Below are positions 16,220 to 26,684 of a stretch of 32,113 nucleotides of DNA, in pieces. The position numbers and the translations under genes were made by a program. This DNA comes from Psychrobacter urativorans (GTDB lineage Bacteria; Pseudomonadota; Gammaproteobacteria; Pseudomonadales; Moraxellaceae). The notes under the pieces were generated by a model that searched no databases, was not told the origin of the DNA, and worked only from the letters and a program-made list of their open reading frames with translations. Position 1 is the first letter of the stretch. Each line of letters begins with the position of its first letter. The stretch spans positions 1 to 32,113 of the forward strand of contig NZ_CAJHBR010000026.1 in the NCBI RefSeq assembly GCF_904846695.1, given 5' to 3'.

Positions 16220-17062
16220 TTATCTACCGCTGGATAAAGCATCAGTGATTTTTACTGAATCGTTATTATTAGCAGCTTTGCTACGAGATGTGGGATTAAA
16301 CAAATCATCTACACTGCTTTTATAACCATCGATATTGTCATAATTATATTTTTTTAGAATGTCTTGGCCTGTGCTAGAAAGCAGAAAGTTGCGGAAAGTA
16401 ACCGCTATAGGATTATTGGTCAAAATAACGCCTTGTACTGCCTGTTGATCCTTTAGAGCATAGCTAAACGACACTAAATTTCGGGTCTCATTGTTGGTGC
16501 TCTTGGCTATACTGGCTGGAGTATTGCTATTGCTATTATCACTACTAGCTTGCACTGTAGTGTGAATCACCTTTTCTACGCTGCCTGAAGTGACGCCTTT
16601 GATTAAGGTTTGCTCAGCTTTGACTTGCGCTTTATTGAGTAAGGCTTGTAAAGCGGTTATCTGGGTTTCACTGAGCTTATCATCCGTAATAATCATGTCG
16701 GTATTGAAGACTAAGGGAAAAGGTTGGGCCGCTGATAGCGTAGTATCGGCTAAGGTAAGCAGTGAGTTCGTAGGCATGTAGTGCACTAATACTTTTACTT
16801 TAGGATAGCGAGACTCAAAGCGCACGATCACCTCATCTAAAGGGGCTTGTGAGACATCGGCTGCCTGTAGATGCAATAGGCTAATAGCGCTATCAGCATC
16901 ATCATTCTCGTTATCATTAACGGCTGCTATAAAGTCATTGGACACAATCGGTAATGGGTTAGAATTTATTGCATTACTGCTCCATAGCCAAGCAAACACC
17001 GCAGCAAAAATCATCAATACTAATAAGATTAATCCTGCCAATAGCAGCTTATAGTTTTTCAT
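16220..17062 (-). CDS. Membrane-anchored solute-binding-like protein
   Basis: A 280-aa protein with an uncleaved-looking N-terminal membrane helix (about 5-28, LLLAGLILLVLMIFAAVFAW) and a periplasmic part. RFESRYPKVKVLVHYM and the later VTFRNFLLSSTGQDILKKYN resemble the N-terminal strand and the C-terminal 'FLLS-x-x-GQ-x-IL-x-KY' signature of ModA-like type 2 periplasmic binding proteins. The middle carries a Ser/Asn-rich insert, and the C-terminus is polar and disordered. No ABC permease or ATPase lies nearby, so transport is doubtful. It could be a sensor or an orphan binding protein. It is upstream of tRNA-Arg on the same strand. The family assignment is tentative. Confidence 0.55.
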   Translation of the reverse strand: MKNYKLLLAGLILLVLMIFAAVFAWLWSSNAINSNPLPIVSNDFIAAVNDNENDDADSAISLLHLQAADVSQAPLDEVIVRFESRYPKVKVLVHYMPTNSLLTLADTTLSAAQPFPLVFNTDMIITDDKLSETQITALQALLNKAQVKAEQTLIKGVTSGSVEKVIHTTVQASSDNSNSNTPASIAKSTNNETRNLVSFSYALKDQQAVQGVILTNNPIAVTFRNFLLSSTGQDILKKYNYDNIDGYKSSVDDLFNPTSRSKAANNNDSVKITDALSSGR

Positions 17063-17620
17063 AGAGGCGAGCTCATCACTTTATAGTTATGCAATTACAG
17101 AGTTTTAGAAGAGTAGCAGCAGTTAGAAGAGCAGCGACCATTTATTATATTGTCTATAAGCTCAGCTAGCATAATAATGAGTGCTCTTCATCTTTAATAT
17201 TCAATAAGCTTACATTCTATACTATGGCTGGTTTTTAATACGACATTAGATGTCGCAAGCTAGTTGATGGTGGCTAGTATAATTAACTACCCCCTAGCAA
17301 ATAACCTTTATCAATGTCACACTAAACCTGCGACGACTGTAGCCGCATAACGCAGGTTTTATACGGTAGTCAGCACTAGTTAAACGCTTTATTAACCAAT
17401 AACTAATGGCTGCAAATAATGCCTGCTGGGTTATAAACAGCGCTATTTTAACAGAAATCCAAAATAGGCACGACTGTAAAACTTGGCCTTGAGCGCTACT
17501 TAGCTTATAAACTATTCACTCATAAAGTCAGCCAGCTTACATGACTGTCTATGAATTATTTACTATTAGTTACTCGTTGCTTATTACTTACTATCCATTA
17601 TTATAATTAGATCCCTATTT
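17063..17620. other. Divergent intergenic region before recC
   Basis: 558 bp between divergent genes with no convincing ORF or RNA gene. The clearest structure is a 9-bp stem, AAACCTGCG (17324-17332) with CGCAGGTTT (17351-17359), around an 18-nt loop. TTTTAT follows on the plus strand. A terminator in a divergent region would be unexpected, so it may be a leader or regulatory hairpin. I see no strong recC promoter or ribosome-binding site. Confidence 0.5.
17324..17359. other. 9-bp-stem hairpin upstream of recC
   Basis: AAACCTGCG/CGCAGGTTT with an 18-nt loop, about 260 bp before recC. The plus strand continues TTTTATACGG, a short and interrupted T-run. A terminator for an unseen small transcript or an RNA structure in the recC leader are both possible. 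Confidence 0.4.
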
Positions 17621-20600
17621 ATGTTTACTATCATTCAATCGCATCGTACTGAACGTCTAGTTGAGCACTTACTGAGTGCTTATAAGTCTAAAGATCAGCC
17701 TATTTTTGCAGAGTTTATTGTTATTGTACCTTCTATGGTGCTTGGTGATTGGCTGGATAAGTCTATTGCCAGTCAAGCTGGTATTAGCACTTTAGTCACT
17801 ACCAAGTTTTGGGGACAGTATCAATGGACGTTGATGCAAAAAGTCTTGGCTGAGCACAATATATGGTTGGAAGCCAATCAGCGTTCGTCAGAGATAGTTA
17901 CCGTGCCAGAAGTAGCGGTGTTGACTGGGGCGGTGATGCAGTGGCGTCTGTTTGGTTACTTTACTTATTATCAAGCACAGATTATGGCTGATGATAAGCA
18001 CCCTTTATATCCGCTATTAACAGCGTTACTGGATGAAGGCTCAGATCGCAGTCAGCAAGATATACGCTTATGGTCATTGGCGACTGACTTTTCGCGAGTA
18101 TTTAGTCGTTATCTAAACCATCGCGATGATTGGTTGAAGCTATGGTCTGACAATCAGGCGGTGGATGTAGAGCTACTCATCGCAGCCAAAGATAAGCTGA
18201 CCTTAGAGTTTGACAGCAATGCTGGCATGACACCTGAATGGTTGGTTGCCCATTATACTGAGCTAGAAGTCGCTCAGAGGCATTTATGGCGCTTGTTATT
18301 CTCTGCTGTCTATCAGCATCGCGCTTCTATCGAGACCCGCTTTTGGCAGATTATGAAGGCAGATAGCCTTGAGACTGGGGTAGACGTGCCAGCGCTATTA
18401 CCTAAGAAGTTGCATATTTTTACTATTCAGCAGTTGCCACAAAACGAGCTGGACTTTTTGCAGCAGCTGTCAAAGTATATCGACATTACCTTACTGCATT
18501 ATAATCCATCACAGCTGTTCTGGGCGGACATCGTCGATAAGCAATGGTTACAGCGTCAGCAAGTGATCAATCCTAAAAGTGTGTTTTTACGAGATTATGG
18601 ACACACGCTTTTGTCACGTCTTGGCAAGCAGTCACGTGAGACTTTTGCTATGCTGGCGAGTCTATCGGGTAATGAGCAGCATAAAGATTTTAAGTTAACT
18701 TGGCAGGATCAGTTCGACGATGAGTTTGAGGATAACCAAACTATAGAGCAGCCGTTAAGTCTGCTGGCACATTTGCAGCAAGATGTATTGATGCTTGATG
18801 AAGGGGCTACGCAACAGACTACTGCTGGGCGTTTGAGTGCTGCGCTTAGCAAACAGCTGCAATCTGATCTGAGGGATGAAGTCGCTATTGACAAAAATAG
18901 CCTAAGCAAAACTGATGATAACAACCATAATAACAATGACTATGACAATAATGCATGGTACAGCGATGATAGCTTAAAAAGCAAACAACACCAGCAAGCA
19001 CGGCAGTGGCAATTATCACAATACGATAACAGCTTGAGTATTCATTCTTGCCATAACCTACAACGTCAGCTGGAAGTACTACGGGGCATGATAGGTCGCT
19101 GGCTTAATGAGCAAAATACTGATGGAAGCACACGCCATCTATCAGATATTGTAGTGTTACTACCTGATGTCGATCGTCATCATGAACTCATAAATTCAGT
19201 ATTCGTCAATGGACAAGGGCAAGATGGTCTGAGCTTGCCAGCTAAAGTAACTGGTGTCGTTGATAAGTCTATTCGACAGTTGTGGGAAGCGATACGTGGT
19301 TTTTATGGCCTGTTAGGTAGTGATAGTGCGCGCTTTGAAGCGGCCGAAGTGTTTGATTGGCTGATGCTGCCCCCATTGTATGAAAGCCTTGGTTTAACTC
19401 ATGAGCAGATGAGTCGGGCTTGTGATTTGCTAGAGCAAGCGGGTTTTGTACGCGGTTTTGATGAAGCGCACCTACAGCAAACGCTCGATAGTGAAGATTA
19501 TGATTATCGGTTTAGTTTTGCTCATGCCTTAGATAAGGTGGCGTTGGGTTTAGTCATGCCAGAAGCGCCTATTAGTACTTGTCTATACCCCGAGCATTGG
19601 CAGGATAATACCTTAGCCGAAAAAACCGTGCCTATGTCAGCGATTGGGTTGACTGATGCGGCGATTGTTGAAGCGTTATGTCGGGTCTATAGCGGCTTAA
19701 ATCATTGCCGTTATGAGTTTCAAGCTCGGCATAATGCTGAGAATTGGCTCAATAATATTGAGAACCACATCATTCATCCCTATTTTGGCGCTCTTGACCA
19801 AACCCGGCCAATGCGGGCTATTTTTAACGCTATGAATGGCTTTAAGAGTAGCTTAAGGGCGAACCGCCATTACCAGCATTATCATACTGACAGTGACCAA
19901 GCGGACGCTATGCTAGAGGAGGCCTTTGATTCTTCTAGTAGCTCGAAGTCATTACAGCTCGAAGCCAGTCAAGTAGAGGCCAAGCTGTCGCAAGTTAGTA
20001 ATTTACCACTTAAGCTAAGCTTTATGCTGGATAGTATTGAAGATGAGCTTGAGAGCCAGCAAGTCAGTGCTGAGCCGACAGGGGTGATTACTTTTGGGCG
20101 CTTTGGGGCCCTGCGTAACGTACCCTTTGGTCTAGTAGTGATGCTGAATATGGATTTGTCCGAGTTTCCTAATCGTGACCGTGACAACCGTTATGATTTG
20201 ATGAAATCTGGGCTGGCACGCCGCGGTGATCGTTTTAGTGAAGACGATGATAATGGCGCATTTTTGGATGCTGTACTCTGTGCTCGTAATGCTTGCTGGA
20301 TTTTTTATAATGGTCAGCGCCTAACAGATACTCATGAGCATTTGCCCGCCAATCCGGTAAGTGAGCTGTTGCAATTTTTAAAAGGTGAAGTGCAATGGCA
20401 GTGGGATCCGTTAAAAAACGAGCAGCTTAACCACAAGCTGTTAGCGACTGCTAATAGTGAAGGTGATGAGGGCATTGATGCTGATACTGATGAATGGGCG
20501 TTGACTGCGCAAGTGCAGCGTTATTTACCTAAGCTAATCGAGCAATGGTTGGTTACTCAGCATCCTGCGCTACCCTTTGCTCAAGAAGTGTTTGTACAGT

Positions 20601-22003
20601 CGCCAACTGCTTTAGCGGATGCAGATAATTCAATGGCTAGCGACGATAGTGGACAAGCCCTTATTAGCTTATTAGCACACGCTATGCAAAAAGAAAAAGC
20701 CTATCAACAAAGCACTAATGCGCCAGCACGAGTTTGGCATGAAGTGTTTGAGCGCTTGCAGTACCAGACTGATGAGCGGGTTAACCCAGTAAAAGTCAAC
20801 TTGCCCAGCAAAGAGGATTACGCCAATATTGCTCAGCGTATTGAGCTTATTAACTCCTCTATGCTAGTCCCAGAAGGTAGCGACGAAAGTAATAAAAGTA
20901 ATAAAAGTCGTTTTGAAATTAACCAAGTAGATATGCAATATTTGTACTACCAAGTGCGTCACCCTGCTAAGCATTTTTTACGTGAGCAGCGAGTACACGT
21001 AGTAGCAGCTGAAGATGAAATGGCACACCAAGAGCCTTTATCTTTATCAGGGCTGGGCGCTTATGAAGTTAATTCACAACTGTTGGATGAGCTGCACAAA
21101 AATAACAGTAGTGATACTAGCAGCGCCGGCAATCTAGCAGTTAAAAGTTTGAATAAGCTATTATATGATCCAGTGATGCCAGCAGGTGTGGCACGTCAAT
21201 CCACCTTACAGTATCAACAGCTCAAGCTACAGCAGCAATGCCAAGAGTTCGCTGAGCAGTTAGCCGCGCTAGGTATCGATATTGATGCTAATAACGATAG
21301 TGCTAATACCGGCCATAGCTCTTTACTAACCCCTTGTGCTGAGACTATGACCACAGTGGCTACTCCTGATATAAATCTGCATGGTCAATTGCAGATTAAA
21401 GGCCTAGTACCGCTAGCCAGTCACCGCTCAGACCCGTCGTCAGCTGAGCCGTTATCCCCTGGACTGTGGCTAAATATCCTACCTAACAGTGCCCGCACTC
21501 AGTACTTACTGCGCTTTTGGTTAGCTCATATCTATTGGCAAGTGGCAAGGCGTACTACAGCGCAGCAAGTCGCGGCTGGCGATGGTAGAAGTATTTGGCG
21601 CTTTAATAAAGGTAGCGATGAATACAAAATATTTAAAGGTAAAACCACCTTTCAGCTAGCACCTATAGCCTATGACCAAGCCCTAGCAGAGTTATTAAAG
21701 TGGATAAGGTTCGCATATTTGGCTGGCAGGACACCAATGACGGTACTGCCTGTCCATGCAGTCGCTTATCTTGATAAAGTAAACGCCGCCACAGATAGTA
21801 GTTATCAGCCTAAGCGCAGTGATTTTGACAGTTGGTTATGGCCAAGCTATAACAGTGACATTATTTATGATAGCTGCGCCCAGCATGAATTATGGCAATA
21901 TATCCTTGATAAACAAGATGCCTTTACTAAGTTGGCGGATGCCTTGCCAGCATTAGCAAAGCCTTTGTTTGCGGCGATGGACGAAGCCCTAATAGCGTTA
22001 TAA
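17621..22003 (+). CDS. recC: Exodeoxyribonuclease V subunit RecC
   Basis: RecC is the non-catalytic subunit of RecBCD that splits DNA strands and scans for Chi. The N-terminus (HRTERLVEHLLSAY, VIVPSMVLGDWLD, FWGQYQW) matches the inactive helicase-like start of RecC. Later blocks (HSCHNLQRQLEVLRG, VVLLPD, VTGVVDKSIRQLWEAI, GVITFGRFGALRNVPFGLVV, FPNRDRDNRYDLM) are also typical. At 1460 aa it is about 340 residues longer than the 1122-aa E. coli protein. Part of the excess is low-complexity sequence: an Asn/Asp-rich insert near residue 430, a Ser-rich one near 770, and an SNK repeat near 1090. It is the first gene of recC-recB-recD, with 81 bp before recB. The start follows only a weak ribosome-binding site. 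Confidence 0.95.
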   Translation: MFTIIQSHRTERLVEHLLSAYKSKDQPIFAEFIVIVPSMVLGDWLDKSIASQAGISTLVTTKFWGQYQWTLMQKVLAEHNIWLEANQRSSEIVTVPEVAVLTGAVMQWRLFGYFTYYQAQIMADDKHPLYPLLTALLDEGSDRSQQDIRLWSLATDFSRVFSRYLNHRDDWLKLWSDNQAVDVELLIAAKDKLTLEFDSNAGMTPEWLVAHYTELEVAQRHLWRLLFSAVYQHRASIETRFWQIMKADSLETGVDVPALLPKKLHIFTIQQLPQNELDFLQQLSKYIDITLLHYNPSQLFWADIVDKQWLQRQQVINPKSVFLRDYGHTLLSRLGKQSRETFAMLASLSGNEQHKDFKLTWQDQFDDEFEDNQTIEQPLSLLAHLQQDVLMLDEGATQQTTAGRLSAALSKQLQSDLRDEVAIDKNSLSKTDDNNHNNNDYDNNAWYSDDSLKSKQHQQARQWQLSQYDNSLSIHSCHNLQRQLEVLRGMIGRWLNEQNTDGSTRHLSDIVVLLPDVDRHHELINSVFVNGQGQDGLSLPAKVTGVVDKSIRQLWEAIRGFYGLLGSDSARFEAAEVFDWLMLPPLYESLGLTHEQMSRACDLLEQAGFVRGFDEAHLQQTLDSEDYDYRFSFAHALDKVALGLVMPEAPISTCLYPEHWQDNTLAEKTVPMSAIGLTDAAIVEALCRVYSGLNHCRYEFQARHNAENWLNNIENHIIHPYFGALDQTRPMRAIFNAMNGFKSSLRANRHYQHYHTDSDQADAMLEEAFDSSSSSKSLQLEASQVEAKLSQVSNLPLKLSFMLDSIEDELESQQVSAEPTGVITFGRFGALRNVPFGLVVMLNMDLSEFPNRDRDNRYDLMKSGLARRGDRFSEDDDNGAFLDAVLCARNACWIFYNGQRLTDTHEHLPANPVSELLQFLKGEVQWQWDPLKNEQLNHKLLATANSEGDEGIDADTDEWALTAQVQRYLPKLIEQWLVTQHPALPFAQEVFVQSPTALADADNSMASDDSGQALISLLAHAMQKEKAYQQSTNAPARVWHEVFERLQYQTDERVNPVKVNLPSKEDYANIAQRIELINSSMLVPEGSDESNKSNKSRFEINQVDMQYLYYQVRHPAKHFLREQRVHVVAAEDEMAHQEPLSLSGLGAYEVNSQLLDELHKNNSSDTSSAGNLAVKSLNKLLYDPVMPAGVARQSTLQYQQLKLQQQCQEFAEQLAALGIDIDANNDSANTGHSSLLTPCAETMTTVATPDINLHGQLQIKGLVPLASHRSDPSSAEPLSPGLWLNILPNSARTQYLLRFWLAHIYWQVARRTTAQQVAAGDGRSIWRFNKGSDEYKIFKGKTTFQLAPIAYDQALAELLKWIRFAYLAGRTPMTVLPVHAVAYLDKVNAATDSSYQPKRSDFDSWLWPSYNSDIIYDSCAQHELWQYILDKQDAFTKLADALPALAKPLFAAMDEALIAL
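18893..18908 (+). repeat. Dispersed 16-mer, copy in recC
   Basis: AAAAATAGCCTAAGCA, also found exactly at 27372-27387 and 28335-28350. Here it encodes KNSLSK at the edge of the Asn/Asp-rich RecC insert. Confidence 0.8.
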
Positions 22004-22084
22004 GGCCCTTTATAATGCTTGTACGGCTTTTTAACGGCTGATGCATAATGATATTAATCGTAAGACTTTGAACAAGTGATTTTT

Positions 22085-25000
22085 ATGGATCAAAATAATA
22101 ATACTGATAATGGCTTAGAGACAGTTGGTCATGACTATAACAATGCCACAGCTGATCACTCAGGTACTAGTGTAGATAGCCATGCTATCAATTGTCAGGC
22201 TACCCCTATATCAGAACAGCCGCCTGCTATCCGTATCAAGCTCAATGGTAAGTATCTTATAGAAGCCTCAGCGGGTACTGGCAAGACTTGGACTTTAACG
22301 GGTATTGTTCTACGTCTGCTAATTGAGGCAAAACGGGCTCCTGAACATATTATCGCCACTACTTTTACTCGGGCAGCTGCTGCAGAGATGCGCCAACGCA
22401 TCCATGAGCGTTTGGTTGATTTTTATCAACTACTACAGTGGTTTAGTAAGCTACCGATTACCCCTGTTACTCGAGAAATACTCTATCCGCAGCTAAAAGA
22501 TACCAGCGCTAAACAGGCGAATAATGGCTTAAATAACAGAGCTAATAGTAGAGCTGAAAACAGCGATAAAGACTCTAAGCTAGCTCATGCAGCTAGCAAA
22601 AAGATAAGCATAGAGCAGCAGAAAAAACGCCAGGACTGGCTCAAAGATCAAGCTAAGCTCTCAGGTAATAAGGATCTTATCGATGATCCTATCAATAGCT
22701 ATTTGCTCGAGTATCTACTAGATCATACTGAAGAGTATCCGTTAGCTGACGCTCTTAGACGCTGCGCTTTGGTTTTGACCACTTTAGATAAGCTGTTCGT
22801 TGGTACCTTGGACAGCTTGTCACAAAAGTGGCTGTCTGAATATAGCGCTGAGACTGGACATCAGCAAGGCATCCAAATCAGTGATCAAGAGCAGCTAGTG
22901 TTAGAGAGTATTATTCATGATGTCGTGCGTGGCCACCACAGCTACTTATATAACCAGCACAATCAGGTTTATCAGCTATTGCAGCATACTAAACGACTCA
23001 CCATACCAGCTGATCATCTGAGTGTCGCTAATAAATCGTTGCAATTTATCTCAACGCCTATCGAGACTGTTGAGATGGGGCCCGAGATAGATTTTGCTGC
23101 ATATCAGCAAGCCTTAGATGATTTTGTACAAGGTGATTTAAAGGATGTCGAACCGTATTTTGATAAAGACTACCGTAAGGCTCAAGGGTTTCATGGCACA
23201 GCGGGTCTAGGCGCTAAAATGGATAGAATTGCTCATATTCAATCTGCTATTCAAAAAAATGGCAAGTTGTTTTTTGCTCATTTAGATGACGAAACCCAGA
23301 AGTTCTATGAGGCTCTACCTCTGGCTTTTTTAGCTAAAGAAGAAGGCGGCAAGGGCTTTAATGCCAATAAAGAACCTCAGCGTTTAGCTTTTACTAGCCT
23401 AAACAGTATTCAAGCACTAAAAATAGTAACTGATTATGCCAATCAAATTGAGTTATATCTTGATGCTTTAGTCGAGAACCTAAACCGTGATATAGCGTTA
23501 AAGGTAAGGCAAAAACTGCCATCAATACTCGAAGCCAGGCGCGAGACTACTTTTGCCTTGCAAATGGTGCGCTTAAACCAAGCTTTATCAGGCAGGCAAG
23601 GTGAGAGGCTGGCACGTTATATTCGCCATCATTATCCAGTAGCGCTTATCGATGAGTCCCAAGATATCAATGGCGAACAGGCGCGCATGATTGAGCGTAT
23701 TTACTTGTCTAAAAGTAATGACAGCACTAATCAGAAAGTTGGTCGAGGGTTCTTATTACTAGTAGGAGATCCTAAACAAGCGATTTATGGTTTTCGTGGT
23801 GGTGACGTCGCCAACTATAACGCCATGAAAGCCAAGTTTGATAAAAACAACATTATGAGCCTTGATGTCAATAGACGCTCTAATAAAGGTCTGGTTACCG
23901 CACTGAACCACTGGTTTGGTAGACCGAATCCTGTAGCTGAGTCAAAACAGGCCGTTATTGATAGTGCTAGCCAATTAGCGCAGTTAGGTAATAGTATCTA
24001 TTATCAACATATAACCGCCTCAAAACTCGATTCGCGGCTTTCGTGGCAAACTGAGGTAGATCAATCCTCAATAGCGCCGTTAGCGGCTTATCCTATTCTA
24101 GCTAATAGCCCAGTGAGTGTGATCCATCTGCCTTACGATAAGCAAGCTAAGTACGATGCTTGCGAGCTCACAGCGTTGCATATAGCGGCATTACTAGCCA
24201 GTAAGCAAACTATTGATGGTCGAGCTATCAAGCCAAATGATATCGGGGTACTAGGACGCCGCAAGCAAGAGTTAAAACAAGTCGAGGATATGCTCAGTAA
24301 GCTGGGCGTACCTACCTTAGAGACCGCAGAAAAAAACGTTTTCGATACAGCTATTGCCGCTGATTTAGCTGCCTTGTTAGAGGCTATGCTACGCCCACAG
24401 CGCCGAGATATTATTAATCGGCTATTGACTAGTAATTTCTATCAGTTGAGCTTAACTGACGTGCAAGCGCTAATGATAGATGAGGACGATAGCTCTACTG
24501 CTATGACTAGCGAGCAAATAGCCCTAAAACAGCGCTATCAAGACTTCCAGTTGTATTTAAAGACCGCAGCGTCGTATTGGCAGCATAATGGGGTGTTGTC
24601 AGCATTGCATTACCTGTTTGCTCGTAACCCTATGGTTGAACAAAACCTGCAGCTGTCCGCTCAGCAAGCCAAAAGCCAAAACGTTTGGGTCGGTCTTGCC
24701 GACTTAGAAGACGGCGCACGCTATATAATGGATTTGCGTCAACTGCTAGATATCTTAGCGCAGCATGGCATGCACATCGGTGAGCATGAGCTACTAGCAT
24801 GGTATAAAAAAAATATGCACAGTAGTCGAACGCCAGAGTGGGCACAGCAGCAGCCACTGCCAACAGAGTCGGGCGTACAGCTAATGACTATTCATAAGTC
24901 CAAAGGCTTAGAGTTCCCGATTGTCTATGTGATCGGTATGGATAGTGCTAGCCCTAAGGCTGGCGGTCGTAGCGCTCACAACCTATTTCTATATGACTAT

Positions 25001-26566
25001 GATATTGAGGATAATAATACCGAGCGCCGCTTATCTGCTAGTAAAGGAAAGCTGCATAGTAAATCAGCTAAAGGCGAAACTGCCAAAGACTATTATGCAC
25101 AATTTGAAACGACTGAGAACTATGAAGAGTTCAGACGATTGGCCTATGTTGCTTTTACTCGGGCCAGTGAGCAGCTGTACATGGTATTTAAGGATGGTTA
25201 TAACAAAACAGATGCAGAGCGGAAGCCAAGTCTGCAATGGTTGAGTTGTGAGGATCACAAGTTTGTACTACCAGATAGATTACAGCCTTATATTAGTTGG
25301 CTAGAATATGCTGCTATCGAGCCTATAGCTGAAGCCATTATTAGCAGCAGTGACGCCTCTAAAAGTACCGCTAACCCTGAATCGCTAGTTAGCGCTGATA
25401 GCGCACTGCGTATCGATTATCAGACTGCCTATGCACAAATACAACGTAACTCGTTTAAAGGTTGGGCTAAGACTAGCTTTACGGCTTTATCGCGTCAGCT
25501 TGGCGAACAGAGCAAAGCTTTAGCTATTTTTGATGACAATATAGAGGACGATTTAGATCTAACTGATAGTTTAAGCTTATGGTCTAGCAAGCAGGCTAAT
25601 AGCAGTGGTCGATCGTCGCTAACGGCTGATATCAATGCTAATGCCAATACTGATAACGACAGTAGTGATAGCAGCAGTGATAAAGATAGCAATGAAATTA
25701 GCGCAGACAATATTCGCTTTCGATTTATAAAAGGCGCTAATGCGGGTACTTTTTTGCATGAGATTTTTGAGAAGATAGATTTTAATAACCCTAGCAAGTG
25801 GTCAGCGATTATTGACCAAGGTATTCGTCAGTACCAGCTGCCTAGCAGTTATAGTAGCGCTGAACAGCAACAGCGGCTAGTACAAAATAAAGCTTCGAGG
25901 TCAGACACTCAAATTCAGAGTGAGGATGACTCCGATAAAGCGACACAAGATCTAGCGCTAGCAGCCGCACATAATGAACTAATAGCTTGGGTCAGCGATA
26001 TCTTAGCGGCGCCTTTACTAGCCTCTGGTCAGCCTTTGCAGGCTATCAGGACTGATCAACGTATTGCAGAATTGAGTTTCAATATGGGTCTAGCAGCAGA
26101 CTTTATGCCTGAGCATATTAACGAGGTGTTTAGCCAGCACTTACCGGACGAGCCAGAGAAGCATATTACCCTTGATAGCCAGTATTCTAGCTATATCTAC
26201 CGCTATTTACGCGGTGAGATCGACTTAGTTTATGAGTATGCTGGCAAGTATCATGTATTAGACTATAAGAGTAATTACTTAGGAGATAGCCTAAGCAATT
26301 ATAATGATGAAAGCTTAAGTGCCGCAATGAACAAAGCAGGGTATTGGCTACAAGCTGCCATCTATCAAGTGGCCTTGCATAGATTTTTGCGTCTGCGTAT
26401 AGAGGGTTATTCGGGTAACGAAACTAGCTATTTGGGCGCAGTAGAGTATGTGTTTTTACGAGGTATTGATTCGCTAGGTGTTCATAACTATGGACGTATC
26501 AAGTGGGATGTTCCCTTTACGCTAATACAAGCCTTGGATGAGATGTTTGGTACGCCAAGCAGTTAG
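22085..26566 (+). CDS. recB: Exodeoxyribonuclease V subunit RecB
   Basis: RecB is the 3'-5' helicase and sole nuclease of RecBCD. I chose ATG 22085; an in-frame GTG at 22076 is the alternative. Walker A EASAGTGKT spans about 60-68, followed by FTRAAAAEMRQRI. LIDESQD is motif II, and GDPKQAIYGFRGGD is motif III. LMTIHKSKGLEFPIV and LAYVAFTRASEQLY are motifs V and VI. The C-terminal nuclease has FLHEIFEKI, D1380 (GEIDLV) and D1393-Y-K1395 (DYKSN), so it looks active. At 1494 aa it exceeds the 1180-aa E. coli protein, partly through inserts near 145-195 and a Ser/Asp/Asn-rich linker (nt about 25590-25700) before the nuclease. There is no ptrA between recC and recB, unlike E. coli. Confidence 0.96.
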   Translation: MDQNNNTDNGLETVGHDYNNATADHSGTSVDSHAINCQATPISEQPPAIRIKLNGKYLIEASAGTGKTWTLTGIVLRLLIEAKRAPEHIIATTFTRAAAAEMRQRIHERLVDFYQLLQWFSKLPITPVTREILYPQLKDTSAKQANNGLNNRANSRAENSDKDSKLAHAASKKISIEQQKKRQDWLKDQAKLSGNKDLIDDPINSYLLEYLLDHTEEYPLADALRRCALVLTTLDKLFVGTLDSLSQKWLSEYSAETGHQQGIQISDQEQLVLESIIHDVVRGHHSYLYNQHNQVYQLLQHTKRLTIPADHLSVANKSLQFISTPIETVEMGPEIDFAAYQQALDDFVQGDLKDVEPYFDKDYRKAQGFHGTAGLGAKMDRIAHIQSAIQKNGKLFFAHLDDETQKFYEALPLAFLAKEEGGKGFNANKEPQRLAFTSLNSIQALKIVTDYANQIELYLDALVENLNRDIALKVRQKLPSILEARRETTFALQMVRLNQALSGRQGERLARYIRHHYPVALIDESQDINGEQARMIERIYLSKSNDSTNQKVGRGFLLLVGDPKQAIYGFRGGDVANYNAMKAKFDKNNIMSLDVNRRSNKGLVTALNHWFGRPNPVAESKQAVIDSASQLAQLGNSIYYQHITASKLDSRLSWQTEVDQSSIAPLAAYPILANSPVSVIHLPYDKQAKYDACELTALHIAALLASKQTIDGRAIKPNDIGVLGRRKQELKQVEDMLSKLGVPTLETAEKNVFDTAIAADLAALLEAMLRPQRRDIINRLLTSNFYQLSLTDVQALMIDEDDSSTAMTSEQIALKQRYQDFQLYLKTAASYWQHNGVLSALHYLFARNPMVEQNLQLSAQQAKSQNVWVGLADLEDGARYIMDLRQLLDILAQHGMHIGEHELLAWYKKNMHSSRTPEWAQQQPLPTESGVQLMTIHKSKGLEFPIVYVIGMDSASPKAGGRSAHNLFLYDYDIEDNNTERRLSASKGKLHSKSAKGETAKDYYAQFETTENYEEFRRLAYVAFTRASEQLYMVFKDGYNKTDAERKPSLQWLSCEDHKFVLPDRLQPYISWLEYAAIEPIAEAIISSSDASKSTANPESLVSADSALRIDYQTAYAQIQRNSFKGWAKTSFTALSRQLGEQSKALAIFDDNIEDDLDLTDSLSLWSSKQANSSGRSSLTADINANANTDNDSSDSSSDKDSNEISADNIRFRFIKGANAGTFLHEIFEKIDFNNPSKWSAIIDQGIRQYQLPSSYSSAEQQQRLVQNKASRSDTQIQSEDDSDKATQDLALAAAHNELIAWVSDILAAPLLASGQPLQAIRTDQRIAELSFNMGLAADFMPEHINEVFSQHLPDEPEKHITLDSQYSSYIYRYLRGEIDLVYEYAGKYHVLDYKSNYLGDSLSNYNDESLSAAMNKAGYWLQAAIYQVALHRFLRLRIEGYSGNETSYLGAVEYVFLRGIDSLGVHNYGRIKWDVPFTLIQALDEMFGTPSS
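26286..26302 (+). repeat. Dispersed repeat, related copy in recB
   Basis: ATAGCCTAAGCAATTAT is identical to 28339-28355 in recD and shares ATAGCCTAAGCA with the other two copies. It encodes SLSNY in the RecB nuclease domain just after DYKSN. Confidence 0.75.
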
Positions 26567-26684
26567 GCTCAGTTGGTTTATAACGAATAAGCACGCGGCC
26601 AGCATTCTACCAATGCTACTGAAGAAAAAATAGCTCTCCAAGCAGTTAAAAATAAGCCATAGCACTATTAATTACGGACCCATA

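Noticed and set aside
24630..25797. Antisense and shifted ORFs over recB
   Set aside because: The recB frame is continuous and has all helicase and nuclease motifs. The others are shadows, including Ser/Leu-rich strings antisense to the Asp/Ser linker.
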